Part shown: positions 36,801-41,625 of the stretch, piece after piece
How the letters are laid out: the number at the start of each line of letters is the position of its first letter
Position numbering within the stretch: the stretch's first letter is position 1
Source: Manduca sexta
Taxonomy: Eukaryota > Arthropoda > Insecta > Lepidoptera > Sphingidae
Reading direction: 5' to 3'
DNA length: 64,000 nt
Assembly (NCBI RefSeq): GCF_014839805.1
Contig: NC_051123.1
Coordinates: 1,222,727-1,286,726 of the forward strand
Made by a program: the position numbers and the translations under genes
The notes under the pieces: generated by a model
What the model was told of the DNA's origin: nothing
The model's input: only the letters and a program-made list of their open reading frames with translations
The model's database searches: none

Positions 36801-39800
36801 TACGAAGGGCATTATATTTATTTTGTCGACGCGTGTAAATATTTTTTTTCTTCGTCTTTAGAGGACAGGCTATAGTCTTATGACCATACTGCCTAGTCTT
36901 ACGTATTTCTTTACTTCAAATTTAAATTCTTAATATATTGTCTTTCGTAAGTAGCTTGTAAATATGCGTTGGTAGAACAATTTAAAAAATAAAAAAAACG
37001 TTGATTCTTTTTTTAAATCTTAAATAACTATAATTTGTTTTTTGGTAGGTAAGCAATACCATTTATTATAATGATAAAAATAATAATCGTTTGTTTGCAT
37101 TTACTCACTTACGTCATGACGGGCGGACATATTTTATTTAAACTGGTCCACAAATATTATTGCTTTTAGGATATAATGCCGCTTTGTATTGTGTACACAA
37201 ATTTACCTTTTAATAATATGCATAAAAAGTTTGCCGAGCAGTCGGTAGATTGTAAAATTGGTACCAAAATGTTTTTTATATTTTTTGACATGACGGCAAA
37301 GGAAGCGAGGTTCATTCAACCTTGATGACCATGAAGAATTTATAGTTATTGGATTTTTGTAAATTAATGGGCAAATATAGTATCATAAATATTCCTAATA
37401 CACTGTGTGATCGTTTGTTTTTTTTTTTCAGATGCATGCTTAACCAAAAGAGGTCCTCAGCCCGGCTACATATTCCTCTTCGATATGAGAGGAGTGCGCT
37501 TCGGGCATTTAACGCGTGTTAGTTTATCGTAAGTTGAATAAATTCTCATTTAATTTTATACTTTTTAATTTCACAATGTTGCCGTCTTTTCCATCATACA
37601 TTTTACTGTATTTTAATTAAATGTATGTATAAATTGTATTAATATTTGTGTTCGTAGCTTCCAAAAGGACAGACAGAGGTAAAAGGCGTGCAAAGATTAT
37701 TTTTGTAGTTTTTTTTTGTATTTTTATTTTTAGTATTATACGGTTAATAGTTCCATAATTATATTTAGTGTCTATTTTTTTTCATTGCAAATGTATGTTT
37801 TAGATCTAAATATGTATTAAGTTTTTTTTGCTGTATGTCATTAATTTCATATAAAATTTAAGTGATTTTTTTTTTAATAATTATGTACAAAAATTATCTA
37901 TTCAAACATTAAAAAAGTTTATTACCCACGATGAATATTGACTAAGAAACTACTTTTAATAAAATTGACTAGGATTTTGCCGTTGTTTGCCGTATATTCA
38001 AGGAATTCTGAATTCTCCAAAATAAGATATCATCCCATTAATTCCGACTAAGAATTTAAAAAATTACGATCACTAATCAAAATATCAAGTATTCATTAAT
38101 TAAAATCAAAGCTTTCAATTGCCACATTCCATTTAGCTATTCCTAGCTTAGGTGTTATAAAATATTTTTAAATTATACCAAATAATTAATTTTGAAAATA
38201 CTTTCAGATCGTTAAAGAAGTTCTTCCAGTACGTGCAAGAAGCGATGCCGGTGAGGATGCGCGCCATCCATGTTTTAAACACAGAACCGGTGATGGACAA
38301 ACTGATGCTACTCATCAGGCCGTTTATGGACAAAAAGTTCTTTGATATGGTGAGTTTTAACTGTTTGTTTGTGGTATATTTTGTCTATGGCAATCGAATA
38401 TATTGTTCGCAAAATCTTACGTTATAGATACGTCAGTTATATATTAAAGTAAAATGTATTTTTTTTCTAACTGCGCCTATTCCACCCAAATAAGGGGATA
38501 ATGCAAGATAAATACTTTAAAACATGTTAATAATATTTATTTTTCTATGGAATGCATCTACTTTAAAGCCCATTCCGGGAATAAAAAAGCCTTTAACGCT
38601 CTGAGTTAATGAAGAGTTATTTCAAGTGAAACAAGTATAAAATATAAATTTTACTTTTTCATAATATTGGTATAGTATATATAGATAGATGAAGCGTCGA
38701 TAGCCTAGTTGGGTATGGAACGGACTGCGAAGACGAATGTCCGCAGGTTCAAAACTCAAGGGCACACACCTCTGACTTTTCTAAAATCATGTGAATTTAT
38801 CGTTCGCTTTAACGGTGAAGGAAAACATCGTGAGGAAACCTGCACATCTGAGAAGTTCCCTATAGGAATTTCGAAGGTGTGTGAAGTCTACCAATCCGCA
38901 CTAGGCCAGCGTGGTGGACTAAGGCCTAATCCCTCTCAGTAGTAGAGGAGGCCCGTACTCAGCAGTGGGCAAGTATATAATACAGGGCGGATATTATTAT
39001 TATATATAGATAGATAGATCATGGTTTTATTTTAATTACCGACATTACCGAGTTGCACAAGTCACCATTAATGTTTCAACATGCAGAAAATATAATAATT
39101 ATTCTGAACGGAAAGTTAACCTATGCAGCCAGCTAGTATTGTTTATTTTATGTTGACCGGCATAATTACACTGAATCCTATATCCTTCAAAATTAACCCA
39201 ACAGTGCTTGTCAGTGGCGGCCATGGGGTGGGGGGGGGGGGGAGTGGGGAGCGTACCGGAAAATGCACCACACTTATAAAGTACGCACGCGTTGCCTTGG
39301 AAGACCTTTTTTTAATATATTACTTACAACACTTTAAATCGGAGAGGTTTTGTGCTTTGCTCGGGGCCTTGCGTCGATTTTTTTTTGTTATAATGATTTT
39401 TAAATGTTTTTAAGACATGATTATACTGTGCATGCCTAGGGTTGCCATCACCTTAATTACCGACGCCCGATAACACTGCAAAAATTCCGGAAATTTGGGC
39501 GAAATATGGGTTTTTCCTGGACAACTCTGAAAAATATTTTTGGCAACAAAAACATCGTTTTAATTTTTTATTTTTATTCATTTATACATGCGGGTTATTA
39601 TGAATGAATTTTTTACTAAGATTTATTTCAATTAATCGCTTATCTATAAAAAAAAAATTATTTCCCCCTGACAACAAGTGTCCGGGTTTGACGCGACACA
39701 TTTTAAAAACCCTTGTCGGACAGCCCCAAGATGCCCTTCAAACTAGGACTAATCCGGGAAAATTCCGGACGGGTGGCAGCCCTACGTATGCCCAATAATT

Positions 39801-40856
39801 GTAAGTGCACTGTGTAAATCCAAACTTTGCAATACTCACACATATATTAAGTAATTAATTATGTACGTAATAAATCATGTTGTTCATAAAGATATGCAAA
39901 AATTTGATAAATTATATCATGATTCGTGAAAGAGAAACAGGATATAACGCCAGTATCTCATTAATATTTATTATATTAAATCAAGTTAAATATGATCTAT
40001 CAGTTTTACTTATGAAAAATTCACAAATCATACTTAAACTATAAATTTACTCGATCAGCTGTAAGTCAAAACCCGCCATCTTGCTTCTCAATAAGGTTTA
40101 AATTAGGAAACTGATGATATTTTTGACAGCTATTTAAGCAATTCGCAACAACATCTTAACGCTAAAACAAGTTTATAAGTAAAACGGTATGTAACTAACA
40201 ATCAGTTGCCACATGTATGTAATAGCATCAATTGAGATCAGCTCAATAGCTTGACTGATTCCATTTTTGATGTGTCTAACTATCAGGGCTAGGTTTGTAA
40301 CAAAAAAAAAATGAAAATTTGGATGATATTTTTTTTGACATGCCATTTGTACCTAGCTTCTAAAAGGAGTAACTAATGAATGGTGACCAACGTCGGTCGA
40401 CAATTGTGCCGGACAGGCCAAAATATATTATGATTAGCCAGAAGTAATAGGACTACTTGCTAGCTATTCTTAATAGACTCCTTTTATTATTTTGGTACAA
40501 TTTTATATAATAGTTTAAAAAGACAAGGTCTGCAATTCGAAAATTTTGTTATTAAATTTTACCTTTTAAAAATCCATTTATTAACTCACGAAATCTCAAC
40601 ATTCCAGCTAAAATTCCACCATAAAAACGAAGACATGGAGAAGTTCTACGAGACGGTGATACCCAGGTCTTCGCTCCCCCCGGACCACGGCGGCACGCTC
40701 CCCGACACCCAGACCCTGCACAAGAAATGCATGCAGCAGCTACAACTCCTGGAGCCGTACTTCAAGGCTGAAGAGGAGCAGAGGATCAACGCTCTGCCAG
40801 ATAAGAAACGAGAGAAGGCCATGGAGAAAGCCTTTAAGAATTTGGACATAGATTAA
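3569..40856 (+). CDS. CRAL-TRIO domain lipid-transfer protein, alpha-tocopherol transfer protein-like (five exons, 301 aa, complete)
   Basis: CRAL-TRIO proteins are cytosolic carriers that hold a hydrophobic ligand (tocopherol, retinoid, phosphoinositide) in a Sec14-type fold. The ligand here is unknown. Exons are 3569-3861, 24906-25030, 37432-37528, 38208-38349 and 40608-40856. All four junctions are GT-AG and in frame, giving 906 bp including the stop. Residues about 20-80 form the helical CRAL-TRIO-N region (LTDKQLLLFYNACYGDMDK). Residues about 100-265 form the lipid-binding domain, with GYAIIYHRL (near 110), GYIFLFDMRGVRFGHLTR (151-168), MPVRMRAIHVLNTEPVMDK, LIRPFMDKKFFDM and LPPDHGG (242-248). 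The usual insect form of the last motif is LPKEYGG. Length is typical of the insect family (about 300 aa). The start at 3569 is the first in-frame ATG. It is divergent to the SLC13-like gene, and introns 1 and 2 are expanded by transposons. Confidence 0.93.
4216..4380 (+). repeat. Family G repeat (single arm)
   Basis: Shares ATGATTCCTTATGT... and, downstream, GTTTCGAAGAC...GTCCTTCCGAAAA-like text with the foldback element at 34630-34921. Here only one arm is present. Confidence 0.5.
4613..4955 (+). mobile_element. SINE family A, full-length copy 1
   Basis: tRNA-derived head with box A TAGCCTAGTTGG (4632-4643) and box B GGTTCAAATCC (4677-4687), a body ending CAGGGCTGATATT, and an (ATT)n tail. 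Flanked by a perfect 11-bp duplication TATAGGTCTCT at 4602-4612 and 4956-4966. About 13 unmatched bases lie between the left duplication and the SINE head. Confidence 0.88.
4967..5264 (+). repeat. Family D interspersed repeat, long copy
   Basis: About 300 bp ending in CGTATCGCTTACCATCAGGCG-like text, then an A-rich tail. Other copies are at 17236, 18958 (minus), 35553 and 51008. The constant 3' end with variable 5' length suggests retrotransposition with 5' truncation (LINE tail or SINE); the parent element is not identified. Confidence 0.7.
5620..5701 (-). mobile_element. Helitron head fragment
   Basis: AAACAAACAAACTCTTCAGC... to AGTATAGA|T is the reverse complement of a common lepidopteran Helitron 5' head. 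No CTAG end is attached. Confidence 0.5.
5932..6054 (+). repeat. Family E repeat, fragment
   Basis: Degraded match to the start of the repeat at 13508 (GTATGGGACCTCACAGTGAA, then CGGGGAAAACCT). Confidence 0.5.
6376..6681 (-). mobile_element. Non-autonomous Helitron, subfamily 1, inverted copy
   Basis: Reverse complement of the element at 877-1177 along its whole length. CTAG at 6376-6379 follows A, and the TC head (GA on the plus strand) ends at 6681 before T. Confidence 0.8.
6742..6912 (+). repeat. Family C repeat, internally deleted copy
   Basis: Contains GGTAGGATATATTTCATATC, AAGGTGTTAAAACCCGCCAT and CCACTTACCATCAGG, shared with copies at 9444, 11189, 14883, 26449, 32228 and 41393. It lacks the middle part. 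Class of element not determined. Confidence 0.65.
7050..7255 (-). mobile_element. Degenerate Helitron-like remnant
   Basis: Weakly resembles Helitron tails (TTTTTCCGGGACAAAAGTCC, TCGGGATAAAAAGC, TAGTAGTCAGGAGTAAT). Both ends are lost. Confidence 0.35.
7465..7610 (+). repeat. Family H repeat, copy 1
   Basis: Shares CCAATCA-A-ATGACTCATTTG, TGATTGGTC and GAAAAATGGCGGT with 19660-19795. Two copies only in this window. Confidence 0.5.
8108..8160 (+). repeat. SINE family B, tail fragment
   Basis: TCTGCCTACTCTTTCGGGGA followed by TAAAGGCGTAATG matches the SINE B body. The rest is missing. Confidence 0.4.
8525..8872 (+). repeat. Family I repeat, copy 1 (about 345 bp)
   Basis: Begins CATCGATATATATGTACTA and ends GGACGTTCGTGTCT...ATATACGTCAATG. 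A direct copy with scattered differences is at 34994-35323. No ORF and no clear termini. Confidence 0.65.
9444..9640 (-). repeat. Family C repeat
   Basis: Reverse-strand copy containing the complement of AAGGTGTTAAAACCCGCCAT and GTCGACACAATTATGCC. Confidence 0.65.
10027..10215 (+). mobile_element. SINE family B copy
   Basis: tRNA-like head starting ACTGCCTCCGTGACG with box B GGTTCGATCC at 10085-10094, then GGGTCTTTCTGCTCAGTATC and the ...GCGATAGACTCGCCCCCTAT body. Confidence 0.75.
10310..10432 (+). repeat. Repeat related to family D tails
   Basis: ATGGGCAGTGGATGCTGCTT, then ACCATCAGGCGGTTCGCCTG and an A-rich end. This has the same layout as family D but is diverged. Confidence 0.4.
10585..10770 (-). 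mobile_element. Helitron-like fragment
   Basis: Contains GCAGCTTCGCCCGAGTGAAA, TCTCCATACAAAATTTCATA and ACATACAGACAGATAAAAAA, the phrase order of lepidopteran Helitron interiors. Ends not defined. Confidence 0.45.
11189..11402 (+). repeat. Family C repeat
   Basis: GTTGGTAGCATATATTTTAT, then ATCCGCCCGCATAGCGAC and CCGGCATAAATGTGTCGAC. Confidence 0.65.
12060..12195 (+). repeat. CpG-rich repeat with CTCGCGCGAG motifs
   Basis: CGGAAAAAAGACTCGCACGA followed by GCGCGATAAG, then ACTCGCGCGAGCAG. An inverted relative lies at 16190-16280. Element type unknown. Confidence 0.45.
13508..13850 (+). repeat. Family E repeat, longest copy (about 340 bp)
   Basis: Runs from TATGTATTGGACGCCTCAGC through GGAGAAGGAACCCTCATAGG and GGCCGGGGCAAATGTCC to GAATGTTACTATTG. 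Copies at 25478 (minus), 50620 (minus), 57050 and a fragment at 5932. G-rich with no tRNA-like boxes seen. Short open frames inside are not conserved among copies. Confidence 0.65.
14737..14862 (+). repeat. SINE family B, 3' part
   Basis: GATATGGCGGTAGGCTCGCC, then CACATGGCGAAAAGTGGGTG and CCCCTTCGGGGATAAATG, without the tRNA head. Confidence 0.6.
14883..15100 (+). repeat. Family C repeat
   Basis: Diverged copy. GGTGTAAAACCCGCCATAGT, ATATCCGGTACCAAACAGGC and CTCGTCAGTCGACATTCTAC are recognisable. Confidence 0.55.
15745..15868 (+). repeat. Family J repeat, copy 1
   Basis: TTTTTTAATGTGCATATTAG, then ACGCCATGAGATCTTAGCAC and ACGGATATTT...ACCAATTG, shared with 20408-20530. Confidence 0.5.
16190..16280 (-). 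repeat. CpG-rich repeat, inverted relative of 12060-12195
   Basis: Contains ACTCGCTCGCGCGAGTCTTT followed by TTCCGG, the complement of the 12.07-kb text. Confidence 0.4.
16703..16853 (-). mobile_element. Helitron, CTAG end lost
   Basis: TGTTGCTCGCGGTTTCGCC, then TTTTTCCGGGATAAAAATAG and AAACAAACAAACTCTTCAGT, ending AGTGTAGA|T, in reverse orientation. Confidence 0.55.
17236..17372 (+). repeat. Family D, 5'-truncated copy
   Basis: Begins inside the element and keeps ACCATCAGGCGAACGGCAAG and the A-rich tail. Confidence 0.65.
18084..18352 (-). mobile_element. SINE family A, old copy
   Basis: Complement of the SINE A body and head (TTGAACCTGCGGACATTCGT, then GCTAGGTTAGTCGCCGC) with many substitutions. 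Confidence 0.65.
18958..19245 (-). repeat. Family D, long copy, minus strand
   Basis: T-rich start, then GTTCGCCTGATGGTAAGCGA and, further in, the 5' half (GACATACTGCTACTTGGCGG) seen in the long plus-strand copies. Confidence 0.65.
19660..19795 (+). repeat. Family H repeat, copy 2
   Basis: CCAATCAGAATAACTCATTT, TTCTGATTGGTCAATTTTTG and GGAAAATGGCGGT match 7465-7610. Confidence 0.5.
19905..20146 (-). mobile_element. SINE family B, near full length
   Basis: Complement of the body (GGGGGCGAGCCTATCGCTAT) and of box B (GGGGATCGAACCCGAGACCT), ending at the head CACCGAGACAGT. Confidence 0.75.
20408..20530 (+). repeat. Family J repeat, copy 2
   Basis: TTTTTAATGCGTATATTAGC, then ACGCTGTGACATCTTGTCAC and ACGGACATTT...ACCAATTG. 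Confidence 0.5.
20540..20586. repeat. Hairpin, 19-bp arms
   Basis: Arms 20540-20558 and 20568-20586 (CCATACGCTTATGTGTGTT against its complement) pair at 18 of 19 positions around a 9-nt loop. It lies just before the LINE. Confidence 0.7.
20649..22024 (+). pseudogene. LINE ORF2 part 1: linker and reverse transcriptase, broken
   Basis: RT motifs in order: KKAPGSDGLTSDIC, the PIGLLPVMGKILEKML block, YGFMPQRGTEDSLYDLM, motif A SLDIEGAFDSAWW, motif B QGSIGGPILWN, and motif C AFADDVVLVF. Two lesions are seen. A TAA at 21507-21509 stands where this lineage normally has Gln before YGF (one C-to-T change). An extra C in the run at 21832-21837 shifts frame between the NLLLD and FADD blocks. The frame then runs to ...KTQAMV, where the Helitron enters at 22025. 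The catalytic aspartates remain. Confidence 0.85.
22025..22768 (+). mobile_element. Non-autonomous Helitron inserted in the LINE
   Basis: 744 bp starting TCTATATATATAAAAATGAA and ending GCGAGCAAAAGCTAG, with a CGCGG...CCGCG hairpin about 12 bases before CTAG. Flanking bases are A (22024) and T (22769), with no duplication. Removing it rejoins the LINE reading frame exactly. No Rep/helicase coding sequence. Confidence 0.9.
22769..24063 (+). pseudogene. LINE ORF2 part 2: RT thumb, RNase H and C-terminal zinc knuckle
   Basis: Continues in frame after the Helitron (TNKLKYDTPILHMGRVDIGL). RNase H shows FTDGSK, the Glu of YQAELLALR, FSDARSAL and VRAHVGLEGNERADLLAKES, so the D-E-D-D set is intact. 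The C-terminus has ACLCDPDVQ...HLLLECP. It is open to the stop at 24061-24063. Long antisense frames over this region are shadows. Confidence 0.88.
24464..24753. mobile_element. Miniature element with CTCGAG-rich subterminal repeats
   Basis: Eight CTCGAG sites, most inside the palindrome AACTCGAGTT: 24481, 24492, 24506, then 24665, 24686, 24712, 24722, 24735. The two clusters flank a 150-bp AT-rich core, and the right end reads GTTGACACATCTATA. Subterminal palindromes of this kind suggest a DNA transposon (possibly hAT). The left end was lost at the LINE tail. Confidence 0.6.
24771..24850. repeat. Family C fragment with a perfect palindrome
   Basis: GTTACGGGATCAGC (24775-24788) and its exact complement (24793-24806) around CTAT. 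GGGATCAGCCT is the central phrase of family C, so this is probably two half-copies fused head to head. Confidence 0.55.
24906..25030 (+). CDS. CRAL-TRIO gene, exon 2
   Basis: After TTGTTCCAG. TT+A completes Leu, then EFSFLPGRSCDGYAIIYHRL and so on to ...LLFMTV, then G|GTAAGT. Matches the start of the CRAL-TRIO domain. Confidence 0.9.
25478..25793 (-). repeat. Family E repeat
   Basis: Complement of the family E body: GGACATTTGCCACGGCCCTA, GTATACCTCATGGTTGCCAA, CTCCAGGACCCTGCAGTGGC. Confidence 0.65.
26449..26660 (+). repeat. Family C repeat
   Basis: ATCCACCCGGATAGCGATCA, then AAGGTGTTAAAACCCACC, GGGATCAGCCTGTTAATATC and CCACCTACTTACCATCAG. Confidence 0.65.
27150..27286 (-). mobile_element. 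Helitron head-side fragment
   Basis: ACAAAAATCCGTTCAGTAGA, ACATACAGACAGACAGCG and GGACTTTGTTTTATAGTACG, ending TATAGA|T. CTAG end not found. Confidence 0.5.
27601..28091. mobile_element. Foldback / MITE element with an 8-bp target duplication
   Basis: About 491 bp between TTAGGCGC at 27593-27600 and 28092-28099. Terminal repeats CCG(C/T)TCAAG-RTTACGTAAC. Inside is an imperfect palindrome of about 52-bp arms (27853-27905 against 27908-27960) whose unit also occurs as a direct copy at 27708-27765 (CAAAGTACCG...GTCGCT...AATACC). CCCCCCCTCCCTCCCC at 28003-28018 is G-quadruplex-like on the minus strand. No ORF; probably mobilised by a hAT-type transposase. Confidence 0.7.
28316..28488. mobile_element. 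Small inverted-repeat element (about 170 bp)
   Basis: Left end TTTATCTAAGGCCGAGTAAA followed by GCTGTGATA is complementary to the right end (TATCATAGCTTTACTCCGTC ... TAGATAAAA). A second nested pair, ATTGGCTAATATTG / CAATATTAGCCAAT, lies inside, flanked by GGGCC / GGCCC. Confidence 0.7.
30046..30386. mobile_element. hAT-like MITE, copy 1
   Basis: 341 bp with ends TAGGGTTGCCAGCAC and GTTGGCAACCCTA, flanked by imperfect 8-bp duplications (GCGGTGAT / ACGTTGAT). AT-rich, no ORF. Confidence 0.65.
31697..31956 (+). mobile_element. Non-autonomous Helitron, subfamily 2
   Basis: TCTACTAATATCATAAATGC head, then CACGCGGACGAAGCTGCGAG followed by CAAAAGCTAG|T. The tail is the same as the Helitron at 22025-22768, the head is different. 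Confidence 0.75.
32228..32346 (+). repeat. Family C repeat, left half, split by SINE A
   Basis: ATATCCGCCCGGGTAGCGAC ... CAGGATTAGCCTGTGTATATCCAGTTCC-like text, ending in the duplicated target TATATCCAGTTCC (32334-32346). Confidence 0.7.
32347..32687 (+). mobile_element. SINE family A, full-length copy 2, nested in family C
   Basis: Same head, boxes and body as copy 1. Flanked by a perfect 13-bp duplication TATATCCAGTTCC (32334-32346, 32688-32700). Fifteen bases (GTTCAGTTATCAAAG) separate the left duplication from the SINE head. Confidence 0.88.
32688..32810 (+). repeat. Family C repeat, right half
   Basis: Resumes with TATATCCAGTTCCAAACAAG, then CCGGCATAAATGTGTCGACG and the CTTCAATCAGGTGCAATGGG end. 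Confidence 0.7.
33039..33157 (+). mobile_element. Short non-autonomous Helitron, subfamily 3 (119 bp)
   Basis: A|TCTATATAATATATAAAAATG head, then CTATTTCCCTTGGTCGCGCC and GGTCAGCTAG|T. An inverted longer relative is at 50293-50536. Confidence 0.72.
33170..33375 (-). mobile_element. Helitron, minus strand, head truncated
   Basis: A|CTAGCTTTTGCCCGCGGCTC is the complement of the CTAG tail, followed by TTCCAGGGTCTCAAACTGTC and TCTCCATACCAAATTTCATC. Confidence 0.65.
33507..33996. repeat. Tandem array, four units of about 122 bp
   Basis: Units start at 33507, 33630, 33752 and 33875 with TTACTGCTCCGCTCCTATTG, share AGCGTGATGATATAT and end CGGTAGTTCCTGAGATTAGC. Units 3 and 4 are most alike. Unit 2 differs most. 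Confidence 0.85.
33997..34043 (-). mobile_element. Helitron head abutting the tandem array
   Basis: AAACAAACAAACAAACTCTT, then CAGCTTTATATAATAGTATA and GA|T. The array is probably interior repeat of this Helitron. The CTAG end could be that at 33170. Confidence 0.55.
34060..34300 (+). mobile_element. Degraded Helitron-like sequence
   Basis: Phrases TTGTTAGATGATAACGAAGA, ACACATAGGCTAGTTTTTAT and CACAGACGAAATTGCGAGCA match Helitron tails. The end reads CTTAG instead of CTAG. Confidence 0.45.
34630..34921. mobile_element. Foldback element, family G
   Basis: Arms of about 44 bp (34630-34673 and 34879-34921) read ATGATTCCTTATGTTTAGGC / GAATGTTAGACAT and the complement. The interior carries GTTTCGAAGAC and GTCCGAAAAGAC, as at 4216-4380. 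Confidence 0.65.
34994..35323 (+). repeat. Family I repeat, copy 2
   Basis: Collinear with 8525-8872 from CATCGATATATATGTACTAC to ATATACGTCAATG, with small indels. Confidence 0.65.
35553..35849 (+). repeat. Family D, long copy
   Basis: TTCTGCCGCCAAGCAACAGT, GTTTGAAGGACATTGTAGCC, GGTGTTGGATGGTGTTTCTA and ACCATCAGGCGAACGGCAAG with an A-run tail. Confidence 0.7.
37432..37528 (+). CDS. CRAL-TRIO gene, exon 3
   Basis: After a long T tract and CAG. G+AT gives Asp, then ACLTKRGPQPGYIFLFDMRG and VRFGHLTRVSL, then TC|GTAAGT. Confidence 0.92.
38208..38349 (+). CDS. CRAL-TRIO gene, exon 4
   Basis: After CTTTCAG. TC+A gives Ser, then SLKKFFQYVQEAMPVRMRAI and the LNTEPVMDK / LIRPFMDKKFFDM segment. Ends in phase 0 at ATG|GTGAGT. 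Confidence 0.92.
38691..39000 (+). mobile_element. SINE family A, copy 3
   Basis: Head CGTCGATAGCCTAGTTGGG, body as copy 1 with a short internal deletion, (ATT)n tail. Flanked by TATATATAGATAGAT at 38676-38690 and 39001-39015 (15 bp identical, though microsatellite-like). Confidence 0.82.
39437..39784. mobile_element. hAT-like MITE, copy 2
   Basis: Ends TAGGGTTGCCATCACC and GGGTGGCAGCCCTA, flanked by TGCATGCC and CGTATGCC (6 of 8 match). CCGGAAATT / AATTCCGG subterminal inverted motifs. Same size class as 30046-30386. Confidence 0.65.
40608..40856 (+). CDS. CRAL-TRIO gene, exon 5 (terminal)
   Basis: After ATTCCAG, phase 0. LKFHHKNEDMEKFYETVIPR, then the LPPDHGG motif and a charged helical tail (EEEQRINALPDKKREKAMEK) to the stop TAA at 40854-40856. 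This exon is clearly richer in G and C than its surroundings. Confidence 0.93.
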   Translation, partial: LKFHHKNEDMEKFYETVIPRSSLPPDHGGTLPDTQTLHKKCMQQLQLLEPYFKAEEEQRINALPDKKREKAMEKAFKNLDID

Positions 40857-40924
40857 TTTTGGTTTATGTAAACATACGGTGATGTTTTCGCGCCAACTTT
40901 TCTATAAGCATATTTAATAGGCAA

Positions 40925-41170
40925 TCGCTAATCTGTCTTAACGGCAGAGTTGTATTTCGTGCGCGGTACGTCCGCTCTGAGGACCCAAGTTTGAATCCCA
41001 GGTCGGGCATATATATTATTTTTTTTGCTCAATATCAGCTCGGGTCCTGCAGTGCCCGATACGAATATAGGCTCGCCCTCAAACACATCACGAGGACACT
41101 CATGGCGAAAAATGGGTTCGGTTGTAACTCTGCCTACAATTTGAGGGATAAAAGGTGATGCGTAATATCT
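40925..41170 (+). mobile_element. SINE family B, diverged copy in the CRAL-TRIO 3' region
   Basis: Box B-like GTTTGAATCCC, then ATATAGGCTCGCCCTCAAAC and CATGGCGAAAAATGGGTTC. It begins about 70 bp after the stop codon and is probably transcribed as 3' UTR. Confidence 0.6.
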
Positions 41171-41392
41171 TTATTAATATTGGATTAATACTGCATAATA
41201 ATGGCAGTGTGAGGTGCGATTGTTATATCCATCCAGCTTTGTAAGTCGAAAGAAATCTCAGGTATTATAAATCCTACAACGTATTTAATGAAGTTTCTTT
41301 GTTAGATATGGTAGGAAGGTACTCTTACAATTTTCGGGGACATCTTACAATTTTTAGGTTTGAGAGTGGCTAAGAAAAGCGGCAAATAAATT

Positions 41393-41625
41393 GCTGTTGG
41401 TAGGATATATTTTATATCCGCTCGGATAGCAACCACCGTACACAAACTGTTAAAACACGCCATAGTGGCCCACATAAGTGTCGCGTTTCGGGATCAGCCT
41501 GCGTATATCCGGTTCCAACAGACCGGCATAATTGTGTCGACTGCCGAGCGGTAATCTCTCGTCAGTCGACATTCTATCGGACCCCACTCCACTTACCATT
41601 AGGTGTAATGGGATCGCATTGTCAT
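41393..41625 (+). repeat. Family C repeat, best-preserved copy
   Basis: GGATATATTTTATATCCGCT, GTCGCGTTTCGGGATCAGCC, CCAACAGACCGGCATAATTG, GTCAGTCGACATTCTATCGG, CCACTCCACTTACCATTAGG. Confidence 0.7.

Larger units (their letters stand above)
25031..37431 (+). other. Intron 2 of the CRAL-TRIO gene (about 12.4 kb)
   Basis: Repeats are listed individually. Nothing recognisable in 25040-25475, 25800-26445, 26665-27145, 28595-30045, 30390-31690 and 35850-37430. A fragment of SINE A (complement of the head, CACACTCAACTAGGCTATCA) is at 28556-28592. Confidence 0.75.
38350..40607 (+). other. Intron 4 of the CRAL-TRIO gene (about 2.3 kb)
   Basis: Holds SINE A copy 3, a G-run at 39226-39250 (GGGGTGGGGGGGGGGGG), and a hAT-like MITE. 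The region 39790-40600 has nothing recognisable. Confidence 0.75.
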
